DNA of 64,000 bases from Candidatus Gastranaerophilales bacterium (GCA_944325595.1 CALVAQ010000008.1:1-64000), one strand, 5' to 3'; shown: positions 1-8,425, numbered from the stretch's first letter. Made by a program: numbers and translations. The notes: a model not told the origin generated them from the letters alone.

Positions 1-92
1 TGATTATTGTTTTTGCCCTGGCGGTCAGAACGCACGAAGTGCTCCGCCACAATACACGTAAACTGAAAACTAAATAAATTTGCCCTGGTGGC
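1..92. repeat. Direct repeat upstream of tRNA-Leu, copy 1
   Basis: These 92 bases recur identically at 128-219, an offset of 127. The unit holds a hairpin, TGGCGG pairing with CCGCCA around an inner GCAC-gaa-GTGC. It ends with the first 11 bases of the tRNA-Leu gene (GCCCTGGTGGC). In copy 1 those 11 bases lead into unrelated sequence instead of a complete tRNA. A further related TGCCCTGGCGG occurs at 14-24, so tRNA 5'-end-like words appear at 14, 81, 141 and 208. Confidence 0.9.
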
Positions 93-127
93 AGGAACCA
101 ACTATGGGCAAAGCATGCAAAAACAAT

Positions 128-219
128 TGATTATTGTTTTTGCCCTGGCGGTCAGAACGCACGAAGTGCTCCGCCACAATACACGTAAACTGAAAACTAA
201 ATAAATTTGCCCTGGTGGC
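128..219. repeat. Direct repeat upstream of tRNA-Leu, copy 2
   Basis: Second exact copy of the 92-base unit at 1-92. Here the terminal 11 bases are the true start of the functional tRNA-Leu gene. The 35-base spacer between copies (93-127) contains AAACAAT, which forms a small inverted repeat with ATTGTTT across the copy boundary (121-139). Tandem duplication of the tRNA leader is the simplest explanation. Confidence 0.9.
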
Positions 220-297
220 GGAATCGGTAGACGCGTCGGACTTAAAATCCGATTGGGCTCACCCCCAGTGCCAGTTCAAGTCTGGCTCAGGGCACCA
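209..297 (+). tRNA. tRNA-Leu (anticodon UAA)
   Basis: Eighty-nine bases fold as a class II tRNA with a long variable arm. The acceptor strand GCCCTGG (209-215) pairs with TCAGGGC (287-293), with one G-T wobble. The discriminator is A294 and CCA is encoded at 295-297. The anticodon stem TCGGA/TCCGA encloses the loop CTTAAAA, which puts TAA at 243-245. The T-arm contains GTTCAAG. An intrinsic terminator follows directly. Its 3' 21 bases are duplicated at 467-487 and its first 11 bases at 82-92. Confidence 0.95.
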
Positions 298-440
298 TCC
301 AAAGGAACTCTTTTTAGCGTTCCTTTTTTGTTTACCTTCTTTTCGACTTTCACTTCGCATTTGTACGCACTTTGTGCTACAACTGCGGTTTACCGTTCAA
401 TTTTCTTCGAAAATTGCCGGCATCCACGGCTGTACTATTC
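277..440. repeat. Direct repeat spanning tRNA-Leu 3' end, copy 1
   Basis: A 164-base unit beginning in the T-arm of tRNA-Leu recurs at 467-630 (offset 190) with only a few substitutions. It carries the last 21 tRNA bases including CCA, the terminator hairpin and about 110 bases of non-coding sequence. The 26 bases at 441-466 separate the copies. Confidence 0.92.
301..327 (+). terminator. Terminator of tRNA-Leu
   Basis: AAAGGAACTC and GCGTTCC flank a TTTTTA loop and are followed by a run of T. One mismatch breaks the stem next to the loop. In the downstream duplicate the same position is repaired. Confidence 0.75.
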
Positions 441-466
441 GGCTCTGCCTCATCTACATCCGTAGA

Positions 467-630
467 CAAGTCTGGCTCAGGGCACCATCCAAAGGAACTC
501 TTTTTAGAGTTCCTTTTTTGTTTACCTTCTTTTCAACTTTCACTTCGCATTTGTACGCACTTTGTGCTACAACTGCGGTTTACCGTTCAATTTTCTTCGA
601 AAATTGCCGGCATCCACGACTGTACTATTC
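467..630. repeat. Direct repeat with tRNA-Leu 3' fragment, copy 2
   Basis: Near-identical copy of 277-440. It starts with a 21-base tRNA-Leu 3' fragment (467-487) with CCA but no tRNA body. The arrangement resembles the attachment-site duplication left at tRNA 3' ends by integrases, but only 26 bases lie between the copies and no integrase is present. Confidence 0.92.
491..517 (+). terminator. Duplicate terminator hairpin
   Basis: The hairpin of the second repeat copy. AAAGGAACTC pairs perfectly with GAGTTCCTTT around TTTTTA and runs into T residues, making it stronger than the original at 301-327. Confidence 0.65.
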
Positions 631-656
631 TTTTCTTAATATGTTTTTAGAGGATA

Positions 657-3329
657 TTAAAAAGCTTTGATTTCTTTTTCAACATCCGCAAGCACTTTAT
701 CCAGATTTTGTGCATTGTGCCCCGCACCCTGCGCAAAGTTTGGTCTTCCGCCGCCTTTGCCTTCTGTCGCAACGGCGATTTCACCAACTATTTTGCCTGC
801 ATTGAGTCCTTTTTGAACAAAGTTGTCGGAAACTTTCACCATAATAAAGATACTGCCGTCTTTTTTCAAAGAAGCAACAACAATCACACTGTTTCCAATT
901 CTGTCAGAAAGTTTTTCCACAAAGGTTTTGACCATTGCAGGTTCAAAATCTTCTATCTTGGATATAAACAGTTTTCCGTCTTTGATATCCTGAGTTTTGC
1001 TCAGGAATGTTGCAAATTTTGCGTTTGCTATCTCATTTTGCAATTCGACCGTGCGTTTTGTGAGGGTTTTGTTTGTTTCAATAAGCTTGTCCACACGCTC
1101 GCAAATTTCATTTGTCTGAGCTTTGAACAGATGAGCAAGTTTGTCAGCTTCTTTTGCTTTGTCATTCAAGAATTTAAACGCAGAGTCGGAAACAACTACT
1201 TCAATACGTCTTGAACCGGCAGAAATTGCGGATTCCTGCACAACTTTGGCAAGTCTGATTTGAGCGGTGTTAGAAACATGTGTGCCGCCGCAAAGTTCAC
1301 GGGAAATGAACTCGCCTTTTTCATCTTTGACACCGACAACTCTAACTTTGTCGCCGTATTTTTCGCCAAACAGAGCCATAGCGCCGCATTTTTTAGCCTC
1401 TTCGGCATCCATAATGTCTGTATGTTGTTCCAATCCTCTGGAAATCCAGTCGTTCATCAACTCTTCAACCTGTTCTATTTCCGCAGGAGTCATTGCTCTG
1501 TCAAAAGAAAAGTCGAAACGTGTTTTATCCGGTTCAACCTGCGAACCTGTTTGTTTTACGCCGCTGCCGAGAACCTTCTGCAAAGCTGCCTGCAAGAGGT
1601 GGGCTGTTGTATGATGAGCAGTAATTTGTTTTCTTCTGTACACATCAATTGCAGCCGTAACAGCATCTTCGGGTTTAACAGTGCCTTCTGTAATTTCTGC
1701 CCTGTGAGCGTAAAGATTGTCAACTTTGAAGGTGTTTAGAACTCTTGCCTTGAAGTTTTTGCCTTCAATAACACCCGAGTCTCCCACCTGACCGCCGCAT
1801 TCTGCGTAGAAAGGTGTAGTATCAAGTACTATATCAACGGTTTCACCTTCATCTGCCGAGTCAACCTTTTTTGCATCTTTTACGAGCGCAACAACTTTGG
1901 CTTCATTTGAAGTTTTTTCATAACCCGTAAAGTTTGTTTCGCCTTTTTCTTTTTCTATATCAATATAGATTAAGTCGTCTGTTAAAATAATTTTTTGAGC
2001 AGCGGCTTTGGCACGTTCTTTTTGTTCTTTCATGCAGGCTTTAAAGCCTTCTTCATCAACTTTTACATCTTTTTCCGCCGCAATCTCGACTGTTAATTCA
2101 AGCGGAAATCCGTAGGTATCATAGAGCTTGAATGCATTTTCGCCGCTGATTTCCTTTGACCCGTCAGCAAGCAAATCATCCAGAAGCTTCTGTCCTCTGT
2201 CGAGTGTTTGTTTAAATTTTTCTTCTTCTTTTTTTATAACGTCTTTAATTTTTTGTCTGTTTTCTTCGAGTTCGGGATAAGCCTGTTTGTAATTGTCAAT
2301 AACCGTATCAACAATGTTGTACAAGAAAGGCAGTTCCAATCCGAGCATTTTGCCATGTCTAAGAGCACGGCGCATAATCATACGCAAAACGTAGTTTCTG
2401 CCTTCGTTGCCGGGGACTATTCCGTCAGAAATCATAAATGTCACACAGCGTGCATGGTCTGTAATGATTCTCAAAGAAATATCGGTTTTGTTGTCTTTTT
2501 TATATTCCTTACCTGTCATTTCACAGACTTTGTTTAAAATCGGGGTCAAAAGGTCAGTTTCAAAGGTTGAAGTTTTACCCTGAACAACCATGGCAATTCT
2601 TTCAAGCCCCATGCCTGTATCCACGTTTTTCTTTTCAAGCGGTGTGTAATTGCCTTCTTTGTCTTTAAAAAGTTCCGTAAATACAAGGTTCCAGATTTCA
2701 ACCCATCTGTCACATTCACAGGTAGCAACAGAGCAGTTGTCGGAACATTTCAACTCTTCGCCCAAATCGTAGTGGATTTCCGAGCAAGGACCGCAAGAAC
2801 CAACATCAGATACAGGTCCCCAGAAGTTGTCTTTTTTACCTTTTCTGAAAATTTTCTCAGCAGGGATTCCGACTTTGTTGTGCCAGATGTCAAAAGCCTC
2901 ATCGTCATCTTTGTAGATTGTGATATAGAGTCTGTTTGGATCCAAGTGAAGGTAGTTTGTGACAAAATCCCACGCCCAGGGAATAACTTCTTCTTTGTAA
3001 TAGTCACCGAAAGAGAAGTTTCCGAGCATTTCAAAAAAAGTATGGTGGCGGGGAGTTCTTCCCACGTTTTCTATGTCAGAATCTTTTCCTCCCGCACGTG
3101 CACACTTTTGGCAGGAAGTAATTCTTTTGGGTTCATAAGGACATTCCTCATACCCGAGAAAATACGGAACAAACTGCAGCATGCCTGCTGTCGTCAAAAG
3201 CACTGTCGGATTGTCCGGAACCAGTGATGAACTTTTGACTATTGTTGATTGATGTTTTTCTGAAAAAAACTTTAAAAAAGCTTCACGTATTTGTGCGCCT
3301 GTTAATGGTTTATTAACTGTTTCTGACAT
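657..3329 (-). CDS. alaS: Alanine--tRNA ligase
   Basis: Class II synthetase that charges tRNA-Ala in the cytoplasm. At 890 residues it matches the usual bacterial length. The N-terminal half is the catalytic core, followed by the tRNA-recognition region. The editing domain shows the zinc-binding HxxxH in HHTTAH near residue 571 and the CGGTH motif near residue 678. The C-terminal DHHA1 region ends with GGGRPNFAQGAG. Nothing looks missing. The start ATG is preceded by AGGAATG, a usable ribosome binding site. It is transcribed toward the tRNA-Leu locus and ends 27 bases from the repeat there. No T-box leader was seen upstream. Confidence 0.98.
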   Translation of the reverse strand: MSETVNKPLTGAQIREAFLKFFSEKHQSTIVKSSSLVPDNPTVLLTTAGMLQFVPYFLGYEECPYEPKRITSCQKCARAGGKDSDIENVGRTPRHHTFFEMLGNFSFGDYYKEEVIPWAWDFVTNYLHLDPNRLYITIYKDDDEAFDIWHNKVGIPAEKIFRKGKKDNFWGPVSDVGSCGPCSEIHYDLGEELKCSDNCSVATCECDRWVEIWNLVFTELFKDKEGNYTPLEKKNVDTGMGLERIAMVVQGKTSTFETDLLTPILNKVCEMTGKEYKKDNKTDISLRIITDHARCVTFMISDGIVPGNEGRNYVLRMIMRRALRHGKMLGLELPFLYNIVDTVIDNYKQAYPELEENRQKIKDVIKKEEEKFKQTLDRGQKLLDDLLADGSKEISGENAFKLYDTYGFPLELTVEIAAEKDVKVDEEGFKACMKEQKERAKAAAQKIILTDDLIYIDIEKEKGETNFTGYEKTSNEAKVVALVKDAKKVDSADEGETVDIVLDTTPFYAECGGQVGDSGVIEGKNFKARVLNTFKVDNLYAHRAEITEGTVKPEDAVTAAIDVYRRKQITAHHTTAHLLQAALQKVLGSGVKQTGSQVEPDKTRFDFSFDRAMTPAEIEQVEELMNDWISRGLEQHTDIMDAEEAKKCGAMALFGEKYGDKVRVVGVKDEKGEFISRELCGGTHVSNTAQIRLAKVVQESAISAGSRRIEVVVSDSAFKFLNDKAKEADKLAHLFKAQTNEICERVDKLIETNKTLTKRTVELQNEIANAKFATFLSKTQDIKDGKLFISKIEDFEPAMVKTFVEKLSDRIGNSVIVVASLKKDGSIFIMVKVSDNFVQKGLNAGKIVGEIAVATEGKGGGRPNFAQGAGHNAQNLDKVLADVEKEIKAF

Positions 3330-3355
3330 AATAAAATCATTCCTTTTTTATATTT

Positions 3356-3384
3356 CTTATAGGAAAATTTTACAACAAAAACAA
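3356..3384 (-). promoter_or_regulatory. Candidate alaS promoter
   Basis: On the minus strand TTGTTT is followed after exactly 17 bases by TATAAG, 27 bases upstream of the alaS start codon. The -35 hexamer is weak (only TTG matches consensus), so this is tentative. The small gene at 3420-3599 could also supply read-through transcription. Confidence 0.4.
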
Positions 3385-3419
3385 TTTGCAAAACACGTAC
3401 GTTACCAATTATGGCATCT

Positions 3420-3599
3420 TCAGGCTCTTCTGGCTTTTTTCCTCATCAAATCAGAGAGTTTTACTTCTTTTTGCACCTTTTTAACAGGCTTTCTGTGAGT
3501 TCTGTTCGGTCTTCTTTTAAACCCCGTAAGTCCGACAACCGTATCATCCTCCTGCTTTATCATAAGCAGCTCTTTCATCAAGTCTATCAGCTCTTTCAC
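3420..3599 (-). CDS. Small highly basic protein, 59 aa, unknown
   Basis: A GTG-started frame of 59 codons ends in TGA 90 bases upstream of alaS in the same direction. A purine-rich AAAGGAAATGAA precedes the GTG. The N-terminal third is an amphipathic helix (KELIDLMKELLMIKQEDD). The rest is strongly basic, with FKRRPNRTHRKP and a C-terminal RKKARRA, as expected of a nucleic-acid or ribosome-binding protein. I do not recognise a family. Codon choice (AAA, GAA, CTG, AGA) matches the neighbours. No cognate protein on the plus strand of this stretch looks convincing. Confidence 0.6.
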   Translation of the reverse strand: MKELIDLMKELLMIKQEDDTVVGLTGFKRRPNRTHRKPVKKVQKEVKLSDLMRKKARRA

Positions 3600-3701
3600 T
3601 TCATTTCCTTTCTCTCACATAAAATAATATTCGTAATTTCACATACAATTTAATAGTTTTTTTATCTTTTTTTAACCTCCGGTTATGATATATTTAAGAC
3701 T

Positions 3702-4412
3702 ATGCATGATGAAATTCAAATTTTAAACGAAATTGAAAAAGCTGCAGGACTGTGCAAAAAAGAATACTCACACAGTGATATCATTGATGTAATGAAAACT
3801 GAAAACGATTTTGAAAAACAAATCTGTATTCTGAAACTCCAAAAACTTGAGTCGCAAGAAGAAGCAGATTTGCTTGTCTTTCAACTAACAGGTCATCACG
3901 GACTAATCAGAGAAGCTGCAGCCGAAAAAATCAGCGGGTTTGTTTCCGATAAAAAATACAGGGATATGTTTTTAAACGAAAATTCACTGAATTCTTTTTT
4001 GAAAGCAGTAAACGATATAAACCCGAACATATGCCGTACGATATGCTGTGCTCTGCCGTATTTGTTTAAAAACAGGCAGGAAGAAAAAGTATTTTTTCTA
4101 AAAAATTTGTATAACAGATTTGATGAAATTTTTGCAGAACTCGAAAAGCTAAGAAGAAGCAACTGGTATACAAAAAAGCTTTTCAATCTCTACTGGTGTC
4201 TTGAAGCACTCGCACTGATTGAACCTAAGGTTGACACAGAGCTTGAAAATATTCTTGAACAGGCATCAAAAATCAGAGACTACACAATCAGAGAAAAAAC
4301 GGCATTTGTACTTTCAAAGATAAAATCATCCTCGTCAAAGCTCGATGAAATAAAAAGCAGACTAAAAACTGATGATAATTTTTATGTAAAACGTTATTCA
4401 AAAGCGTTCTAA
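3702..4412 (+). CDS. HEAT-like helical-repeat protein, unknown
   Basis: A 236-residue soluble protein that appears almost entirely alpha-helical, with no signal peptide or membrane span. Segments such as HHGLIREAAAEKISGFV (around residue 65) and DINPNICRTICCALPYLF (around residue 105) have the paired-helix look of HEAT/armadillo repeats. The C-terminal part (DYTIREKTAFVLSKIKSS) repeats the pattern. It probably acts as a protein-binding scaffold. No catalytic motif is visible. It stands alone, followed by about 500 bases of palindromic non-coding DNA. A clearer HEAT protein lies at 32319-33272 and a possible third at 62753. Confidence 0.7.
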   Translation: MHDEIQILNEIEKAAGLCKKEYSHSDIIDVMKTENDFEKQICILKLQKLESQEEADLLVFQLTGHHGLIREAAAEKISGFVSDKKYRDMFLNENSLNSFLKAVNDINPNICRTICCALPYLFKNRQEEKVFFLKNLYNRFDEIFAELEKLRRSNWYTKKLFNLYWCLEALALIEPKVDTELENILEQASKIRDYTIREKTAFVLSKIKSSSSKLDEIKSRLKTDDNFYVKRYSKAF

Positions 4413-4441
4413 GTTTTGTTTTTGATGTATTTGTTTCAGTA

Positions 4442-4715
4442 GGCTCCGCCCCGACCCCCTGTTTACACTTAAATCGTTAGAACGCAGGTCGGATTTACCA
4501 ATCCGACAAAATTTTATAATTTAATTGTTTTACAAATTATAAGAGATTAAATATAAAAAACAGTTTAACTTTTATAATCATTGTCACAAATAAAAAAATT
4601 CCATTGTTACTTAAAACGTAAATTTATTGTATATGTTTTACAAATTTACAAAAAACATCGGATTAGTAAATCCAACCTACAAAGCTAAATAATTAATTGG
4701 GGTTCGGGATAGAGC
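4442..4715. repeat. Nested palindromic (MITE-like) element
   Basis: About 274 bases bounded by imperfect inverted repeats: GGCTCCGCCCCGACCCCC at 4442-4459 against GGGGTTCGGGATAGAGC at 4699-4715. Inside lies a second inverted pair, 4485-4507 against 4657-4680, and 4488-4507 itself is an 8-bp perfect hairpin (GTCGGATT/AATCCGAC). The middle is AT-rich. There is no credible ORF. The outer motif recurs at 55589-55613. Confidence 0.7.
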
Positions 4716-4721
4716 ATGTTT

Positions 4722-4838
4722 AACTTGTCATCCTAAACTGACTGCAAAATCAGTTGAAACAACGTCGAAACGTTATTTTATGCCCCTGTCTGGTGTTTCA
4801 GATTTTACAAGATGAGCTGCGGGTTTAGGAGACAGTTT
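4722..4838. repeat. TGTCATCCT-type inverted-repeat element
   Basis: AACTTGTCATCCTAAACTG at 4722-4740 is mirrored by GGGTTTAGGAGACAGTT at 4821-4837. The interior holds short hairpins (AACTGA...TCAGTT and AACGT-cga-AACGTT). A related element, TGTCATTCTGAA mirrored by TTCAGGATGACA, lies at 55648-55765. It is non-coding. Confidence 0.6.
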
Positions 4839-4906
4839 ATTTTCACCGCTTGATTGGCAAATCTGATATACTTTGCTGATGATAATTTTTAAGATAAAAT
4901 TTTTTT

Positions 4907-5407
4907 ATGACAATCAAAATAAGACAAATGGAAAAAACAGATGTAGAAGAAGTCGTAAAAACAGAAGCTCTCTCCTACGGAGAACATCACTGGTCAAAAG
5001 AATCCTTCTACAATGAGTTAAACAACAATCTCGCCCACTACTACTGTGCAGTAGATGAAAATGACACGCTTCTCGGATATGCCGGCTGCTGGCACATATT
5101 TGATGAGGCGCACATTACCACTTTATCCGTACATCCCGAACACAGAAGGAAAGGCGTTGCTCAAAAACTGATTTTTGCCATAATTGATGATTGTTACAAA
5201 GCAAAAATAAAATATATAACTCTGGAAGTCAGAGAATCAAATGTCCCTGCGATTTCTCTTTATGAAAAAAACGGATTTAAGTCCATCGGAACAAGAAAAA
5301 ATTACTATCAGGACAACAATGAGAATGCTCTGATAATGTTTACGGAAAACATATGGTACGAAAAATTTAAAACTTTGTACCACAATTTGAAAACTGCGAT
5401 ACAATAA
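4907..5407 (+). CDS. rimI: RimI-like GNAT N-acetyltransferase
   Basis: A 166-residue GNAT-fold acetyltransferase. The acetyl-CoA binding motif A is seen as SVHPEHRRKGVAQKL near residues 75-90, followed by LEVRESNVPAISLYEKNGF and GTRKNYY, the signature of the RimI family that acetylates the N-terminal alanine of ribosomal protein S18. About 20 residues extend past the usual RimI C-terminus. The next gene starts 4 bases after its stop, so they are probably co-transcribed. The substrate is inferred from the family, and another protein N-terminus is possible. Confidence 0.8.
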   Translation: MTIKIRQMEKTDVEEVVKTEALSYGEHHWSKESFYNELNNNLAHYYCAVDENDTLLGYAGCWHIFDEAHITTLSVHPEHRRKGVAQKLIFAIIDDCYKAKIKYITLEVRESNVPAISLYEKNGFKSIGTRKNYYQDNNENALIMFTENIWYEKFKTLYHNLKTAIQ

Positions 5408-5411
5408 AACA

Positions 5412-6065
5412 ATGAACACAAAACGACTCAAAGAAGAACTCGATGCATTCAATGCAGAGAACAAAAAGCTGAAAATCACAATGGGGACACTCGTTGTGAT
5501 GGGTTGGTGCGTATTTTTGATTATTATTGCAACATTTACACAGCTGGATTTTAATCACTATTTTCCGTGTTTGCCTGATGAAAACGGTTCTTTTTTCAAA
5601 ATAAAGCACTGTTTGTACATTCCTCAGGTTCCCGTGATATTTTTTATTGCATCTTTGATAGGAAAGCGTTTTGGTACAACGGCGGTAACTATATATATAT
5701 TGCTCGGGCTGACTTTCTTTCCGATATTCGCACTGGGCGGCGGAATAAAATACATATTTGAATACAATTTCGGCTATATTCTTGCATATCTGCCGGCTGT
5801 ATTTATTGTAGCATTTATGCTAAAAGACAAGTTTAATTATGCAACTGTTTTCAAAGCAGATTTGCTGGGTGTTTTGACTATACACACAATAGGGATTTTT
5901 TATTTGATATTAATGACAATAATTCATCAGGACCTGTTCTCAAATGTTGTAGGCTGGATTATAATGCAAAGCGGAACAAAAATGCTTTATGATTTTGTGT
6001 TCGGTTACTTTGCAATTTTGCTGTCAAAGCCCGTAAAACAAATTATCTGGCTATCAATGGGATAA
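5412..6065 (+). CDS. bioY: BioY-family biotin transporter (S component)
   Basis: A 217-residue inner-membrane protein with about six spans after a charged 20-residue N-terminus. The central region IPQVPVIFFIASLIGKRFG, then ILLGLTFFPIFALGGG and FGYILAYLPA, follows the BioY pattern, in which a conserved glycine-rich stretch lies between spans. BioY is the substrate-binding part of ECF-type biotin uptake. The EcfA/EcfT energising subunits are not in this window, so it would use shared ones or work alone. It ends base-to-base with the convergent gshA. Family assignment is fairly good, and biotin as substrate is inferred. Confidence 0.72.
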   Translation: MNTKRLKEELDAFNAENKKLKITMGTLVVMGWCVFLIIIATFTQLDFNHYFPCLPDENGSFFKIKHCLYIPQVPVIFFIASLIGKRFGTTAVTIYILLGLTFFPIFALGGGIKYIFEYNFGYILAYLPAVFIVAFMLKDKFNYATVFKADLLGVLTIHTIGIFYLILMTIIHQDLFSNVVGWIIMQSGTKMLYDFVFGYFAILLSKPVKQIIWLSMG

Positions 6066-7430
6066 TCAATCCAAACGTGAATAATCAACCAGATATTTTA
6101 TATTGCCCTGCCATTCGTTTTCCCATTTTTGAATAATTAAATCAGCGGGTGTTTTGCCGTTATCCAGCAGAGCCGTTAAGGGTTCCAGATATTTTTCTTC
6201 ATTTTTTTTGTACGTTTTGAGAGACTCGTATGATATTTTCACAATCTCTTTCGCTATATCTGATAATTTTTGATGTTTTATCTTCATATCAAGCCCTTTT
6301 TGAGGTGTTTTTCTCCTCAAATACTCAAAGTCAAAGCAGCTAAAATCTTTGAGCAATTCATTTACGGATTCTATTGCAGAATCATTGTATATTATACCTT
6401 TCCAAAAAGCAGGAACGGCACACACCAGCTCTTTTCTCTGGTTGTCGTGGTTTCTGATTTCGATATAATTTTTGAAACGTACATCGGGAAAATACAGGCT
6501 GAGATGAAGTTCCCAGTCTTGTTTTGTAGCCCGATATCCCTGATATCCGTCTTTTAAAAACTGCCTGAAAGTCAAATTTTCAACTTTTAATGCCGTTTTG
6601 GAGTTCGGCAGATTTGTCAAATTGCGTTCTATGAATATCATCGGAACATCAAGCAAAATTTCTGTATACTCGGCAAAAGAAAATTCTCCACGGCGAAAGG
6701 CTTTTGCACTGACAAGTCCGCACCTGTCATTGTCAGTATCAAGCCAGCTTGAAGCTCTGTTTGATTTGAATTTTGTAAGTCTTGAATTTCTGACAGGAGA
6801 ATTTGCAAACACAGCACTCATTATAGGAGACAGTCTGAGAGCAACAGCAAATTTTTTCATAGCATCAGCTTCATCTGAATAATCAACACTGACTTGAACT
6901 CCTGCCGTTTCTCTCATCATAACAAGCGGTTTTTTGGCGACTGTCGGAAGATACTTTGTCATATACTCATATCTCTTTTTCGGAATAATATTTATGTTTC
7001 TATGAGTCGAAACAGGTTGTATTCCGTACCCGAGCCAGTATATTCCGTATTTTTGGGCAATGCGGGAAGTTTGTTTATTGTAGTTATCCAAATATTTTTC
7101 TATTTCACATACGGAGGATTTTGGATTCAAACTGAGTTCCGTTTGTGAACCGGGTTCCAGTGATATTGTTCCGTCTGTGCCGCTAAGTCCGAGTATTGCA
7201 CCGTTTTCTTCCAGTCCCTGCCATTTTCCGTTTTTAAAATCCAGCAAAAATCTTGCTGTCTCAAAATATGATGCAGCTTTAAAGGTATTTTTGTTAACAG
7301 GAAGTTTTTCAAACTCCAATCCTATATTTTTTTGCGCACAGGACTTGCACCCCGAATAAAATATTTCGCACAGCTGCTTTTTAGAGGTGATTATTGTGTC
7401 TTCTTGATTTAAAGGAATATTTTTTAGCAT
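6066..7430 (-). CDS. gshA: Glutamate--cysteine ligase, GCS2 family
   Basis: First enzyme of glutathione synthesis, joining glutamate and cysteine with ATP. The 454-residue protein matches the plant/alphaproteobacterial GCS2 type: IGLEFEK near the N-terminus (substrate/metal site), PKKRYEYMTKYLPTVAK, RETAGVQVSVDYSDEADAMKK, FANSPVRN and DVPMIFI appear in the family order. The start ATG overlaps the last 7 bases of gshB (ATGCTAA), implying translational coupling. gshB-gshA is one operon, in the order opposite to the pathway. Confidence 0.9.
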   Translation of the reverse strand: MLKNIPLNQEDTIITSKKQLCEIFYSGCKSCAQKNIGLEFEKLPVNKNTFKAASYFETARFLLDFKNGKWQGLEENGAILGLSGTDGTISLEPGSQTELSLNPKSSVCEIEKYLDNYNKQTSRIAQKYGIYWLGYGIQPVSTHRNINIIPKKRYEYMTKYLPTVAKKPLVMMRETAGVQVSVDYSDEADAMKKFAVALRLSPIMSAVFANSPVRNSRLTKFKSNRASSWLDTDNDRCGLVSAKAFRRGEFSFAEYTEILLDVPMIFIERNLTNLPNSKTALKVENLTFRQFLKDGYQGYRATKQDWELHLSLYFPDVRFKNYIEIRNHDNQRKELVCAVPAFWKGIIYNDSAIESVNELLKDFSCFDFEYLRRKTPQKGLDMKIKHQKLSDIAKEIVKISYESLKTYKKNEEKYLEPLTALLDNGKTPADLIIQKWENEWQGNIKYLVDYSRLD

Positions 7431-8425
7431 AAAGTTGTGAGAGTTTTTCCCTGTTTCAGTTCTATGAGGTCTATCAATTTTTCCATCAGGATATTCTGGA
7501 ATTTTTCGTTGTTGTGGGCATTAATTTCACGGATAAAATAGCACGGGCTTGTTACATTAACTTCAATAATTTTTCCGTCAATCACATCCAGTCCTACCAT
7601 ATAAAGGTCGACGGCGTTAAGTCTTTTTGCCACATTTTGAGCCATTTTCTTTTCTTCTTCACTCAAAACGGCTGTTTCAAAATATTTGTCGGAATGGATA
7701 CTGAATTTGAAATCGTCTTTTCCCGGGAGTTTTCGTATACACTCATCAAACACGTGCTCTCCGACAATCAAAATTCTCTTGTCACCGCCTGCCGCACCTT
7801 CAAGATACTTTTGAACCATAACCATTGTTTTTCCGTCATTTGTGACATTTTTGATTATCGTATTTATGTTTCTCTCATGAGTGTCAACATAATATACGCC
7901 GCTGCCAAAGCACCTGTTCAACGGTTTTATTATGGCTTTTTTGTGTTTGTGAACAAACTGCTTTATTTCGTCCGAATTTGCAGTAACTATGTTTTCCGGA
8001 GCATATTCAGGAAAATAGTTCAAATGCAGTTTTTCATTGAAGTTCTTCACGGCAACCGGATTGTTTATCAAAAGAGTTTTTTCATGATTTACAAAATCAA
8101 AAACATTGCATGCATTGATATAATCAATATCAACCGGCGGATCCGGACGGAAGAAAACGATATCAAAATCTTCGACAAGATATTTTTTCGGCGTATCTTT
8201 TTTGTAAAAAATATCTCCGTTTTCGGTGTAAGCCTCATAACAATTTGCTTTTGCAATATTATCTTCTACCATCAGCCCACTTTTAACGGTAATAAAGACC
8301 TCGTAATTTCTATCAAGAAACTCTTTTATAAGCCAGAAATTTGTGACAAGGTCGTTGAATTCAAAGTATTTTAACTCCAAATCATCAATCACAAAAAGAA
8401 TAGTTTGTTTTAGTTCGCAGTTCAT
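7424..8425 (-). CDS. gshB: Glutathione synthase, ATP-grasp
   Basis: Second enzyme of glutathione synthesis, adding glycine to gamma-glutamylcysteine. At 333 residues it has the GshB layout: FRPDPPVDIDY (N-terminal substrate domain), KAIIKPLNRCFGSGVYYVD (ATP-grasp loop), VQKYLEGAAGGDKRILIV, and DVIDGKIIEVNVTSP (metal ligands E and N). GGGAG lies 5 bases before the ATG. Divergently transcribed from glyoxalase I with 112 bases between, which may carry both promoters. Confidence 0.92.
   Translation of the reverse strand: MNCELKQTILFVIDDLELKYFEFNDLVTNFWLIKEFLDRNYEVFITVKSGLMVEDNIAKANCYEAYTENGDIFYKKDTPKKYLVEDFDIVFFRPDPPVDIDYINACNVFDFVNHEKTLLINNPVAVKNFNEKLHLNYFPEYAPENIVTANSDEIKQFVHKHKKAIIKPLNRCFGSGVYYVDTHERNINTIIKNVTNDGKTMVMVQKYLEGAAGGDKRILIVGEHVFDECIRKLPGKDDFKFSIHSDKYFETAVLSEEEKKMAQNVAKRLNAVDLYMVGLDVIDGKIIEVNVTSPCYFIREINAHNNEKFQNILMEKLIDLIELKQGKTLTTLC

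Noticed and set aside
1-630. CRISPR array
   Set aside because: The repeats are long (92 and 164 bases), in two copies each, and contain parts of a tRNA, without short spacers.
215-670. Three overlapping frames (up to 151 aa) across the tRNA-Leu repeats
   Set aside because: They read through a tRNA gene and duplicated non-coding DNA; the repeated protein segments only reflect the DNA repeat.
2772-3227. Plus-strand 151-aa frame opposite alaS
   Set aside because: Antisense shadow of a complete alaS coding sequence.
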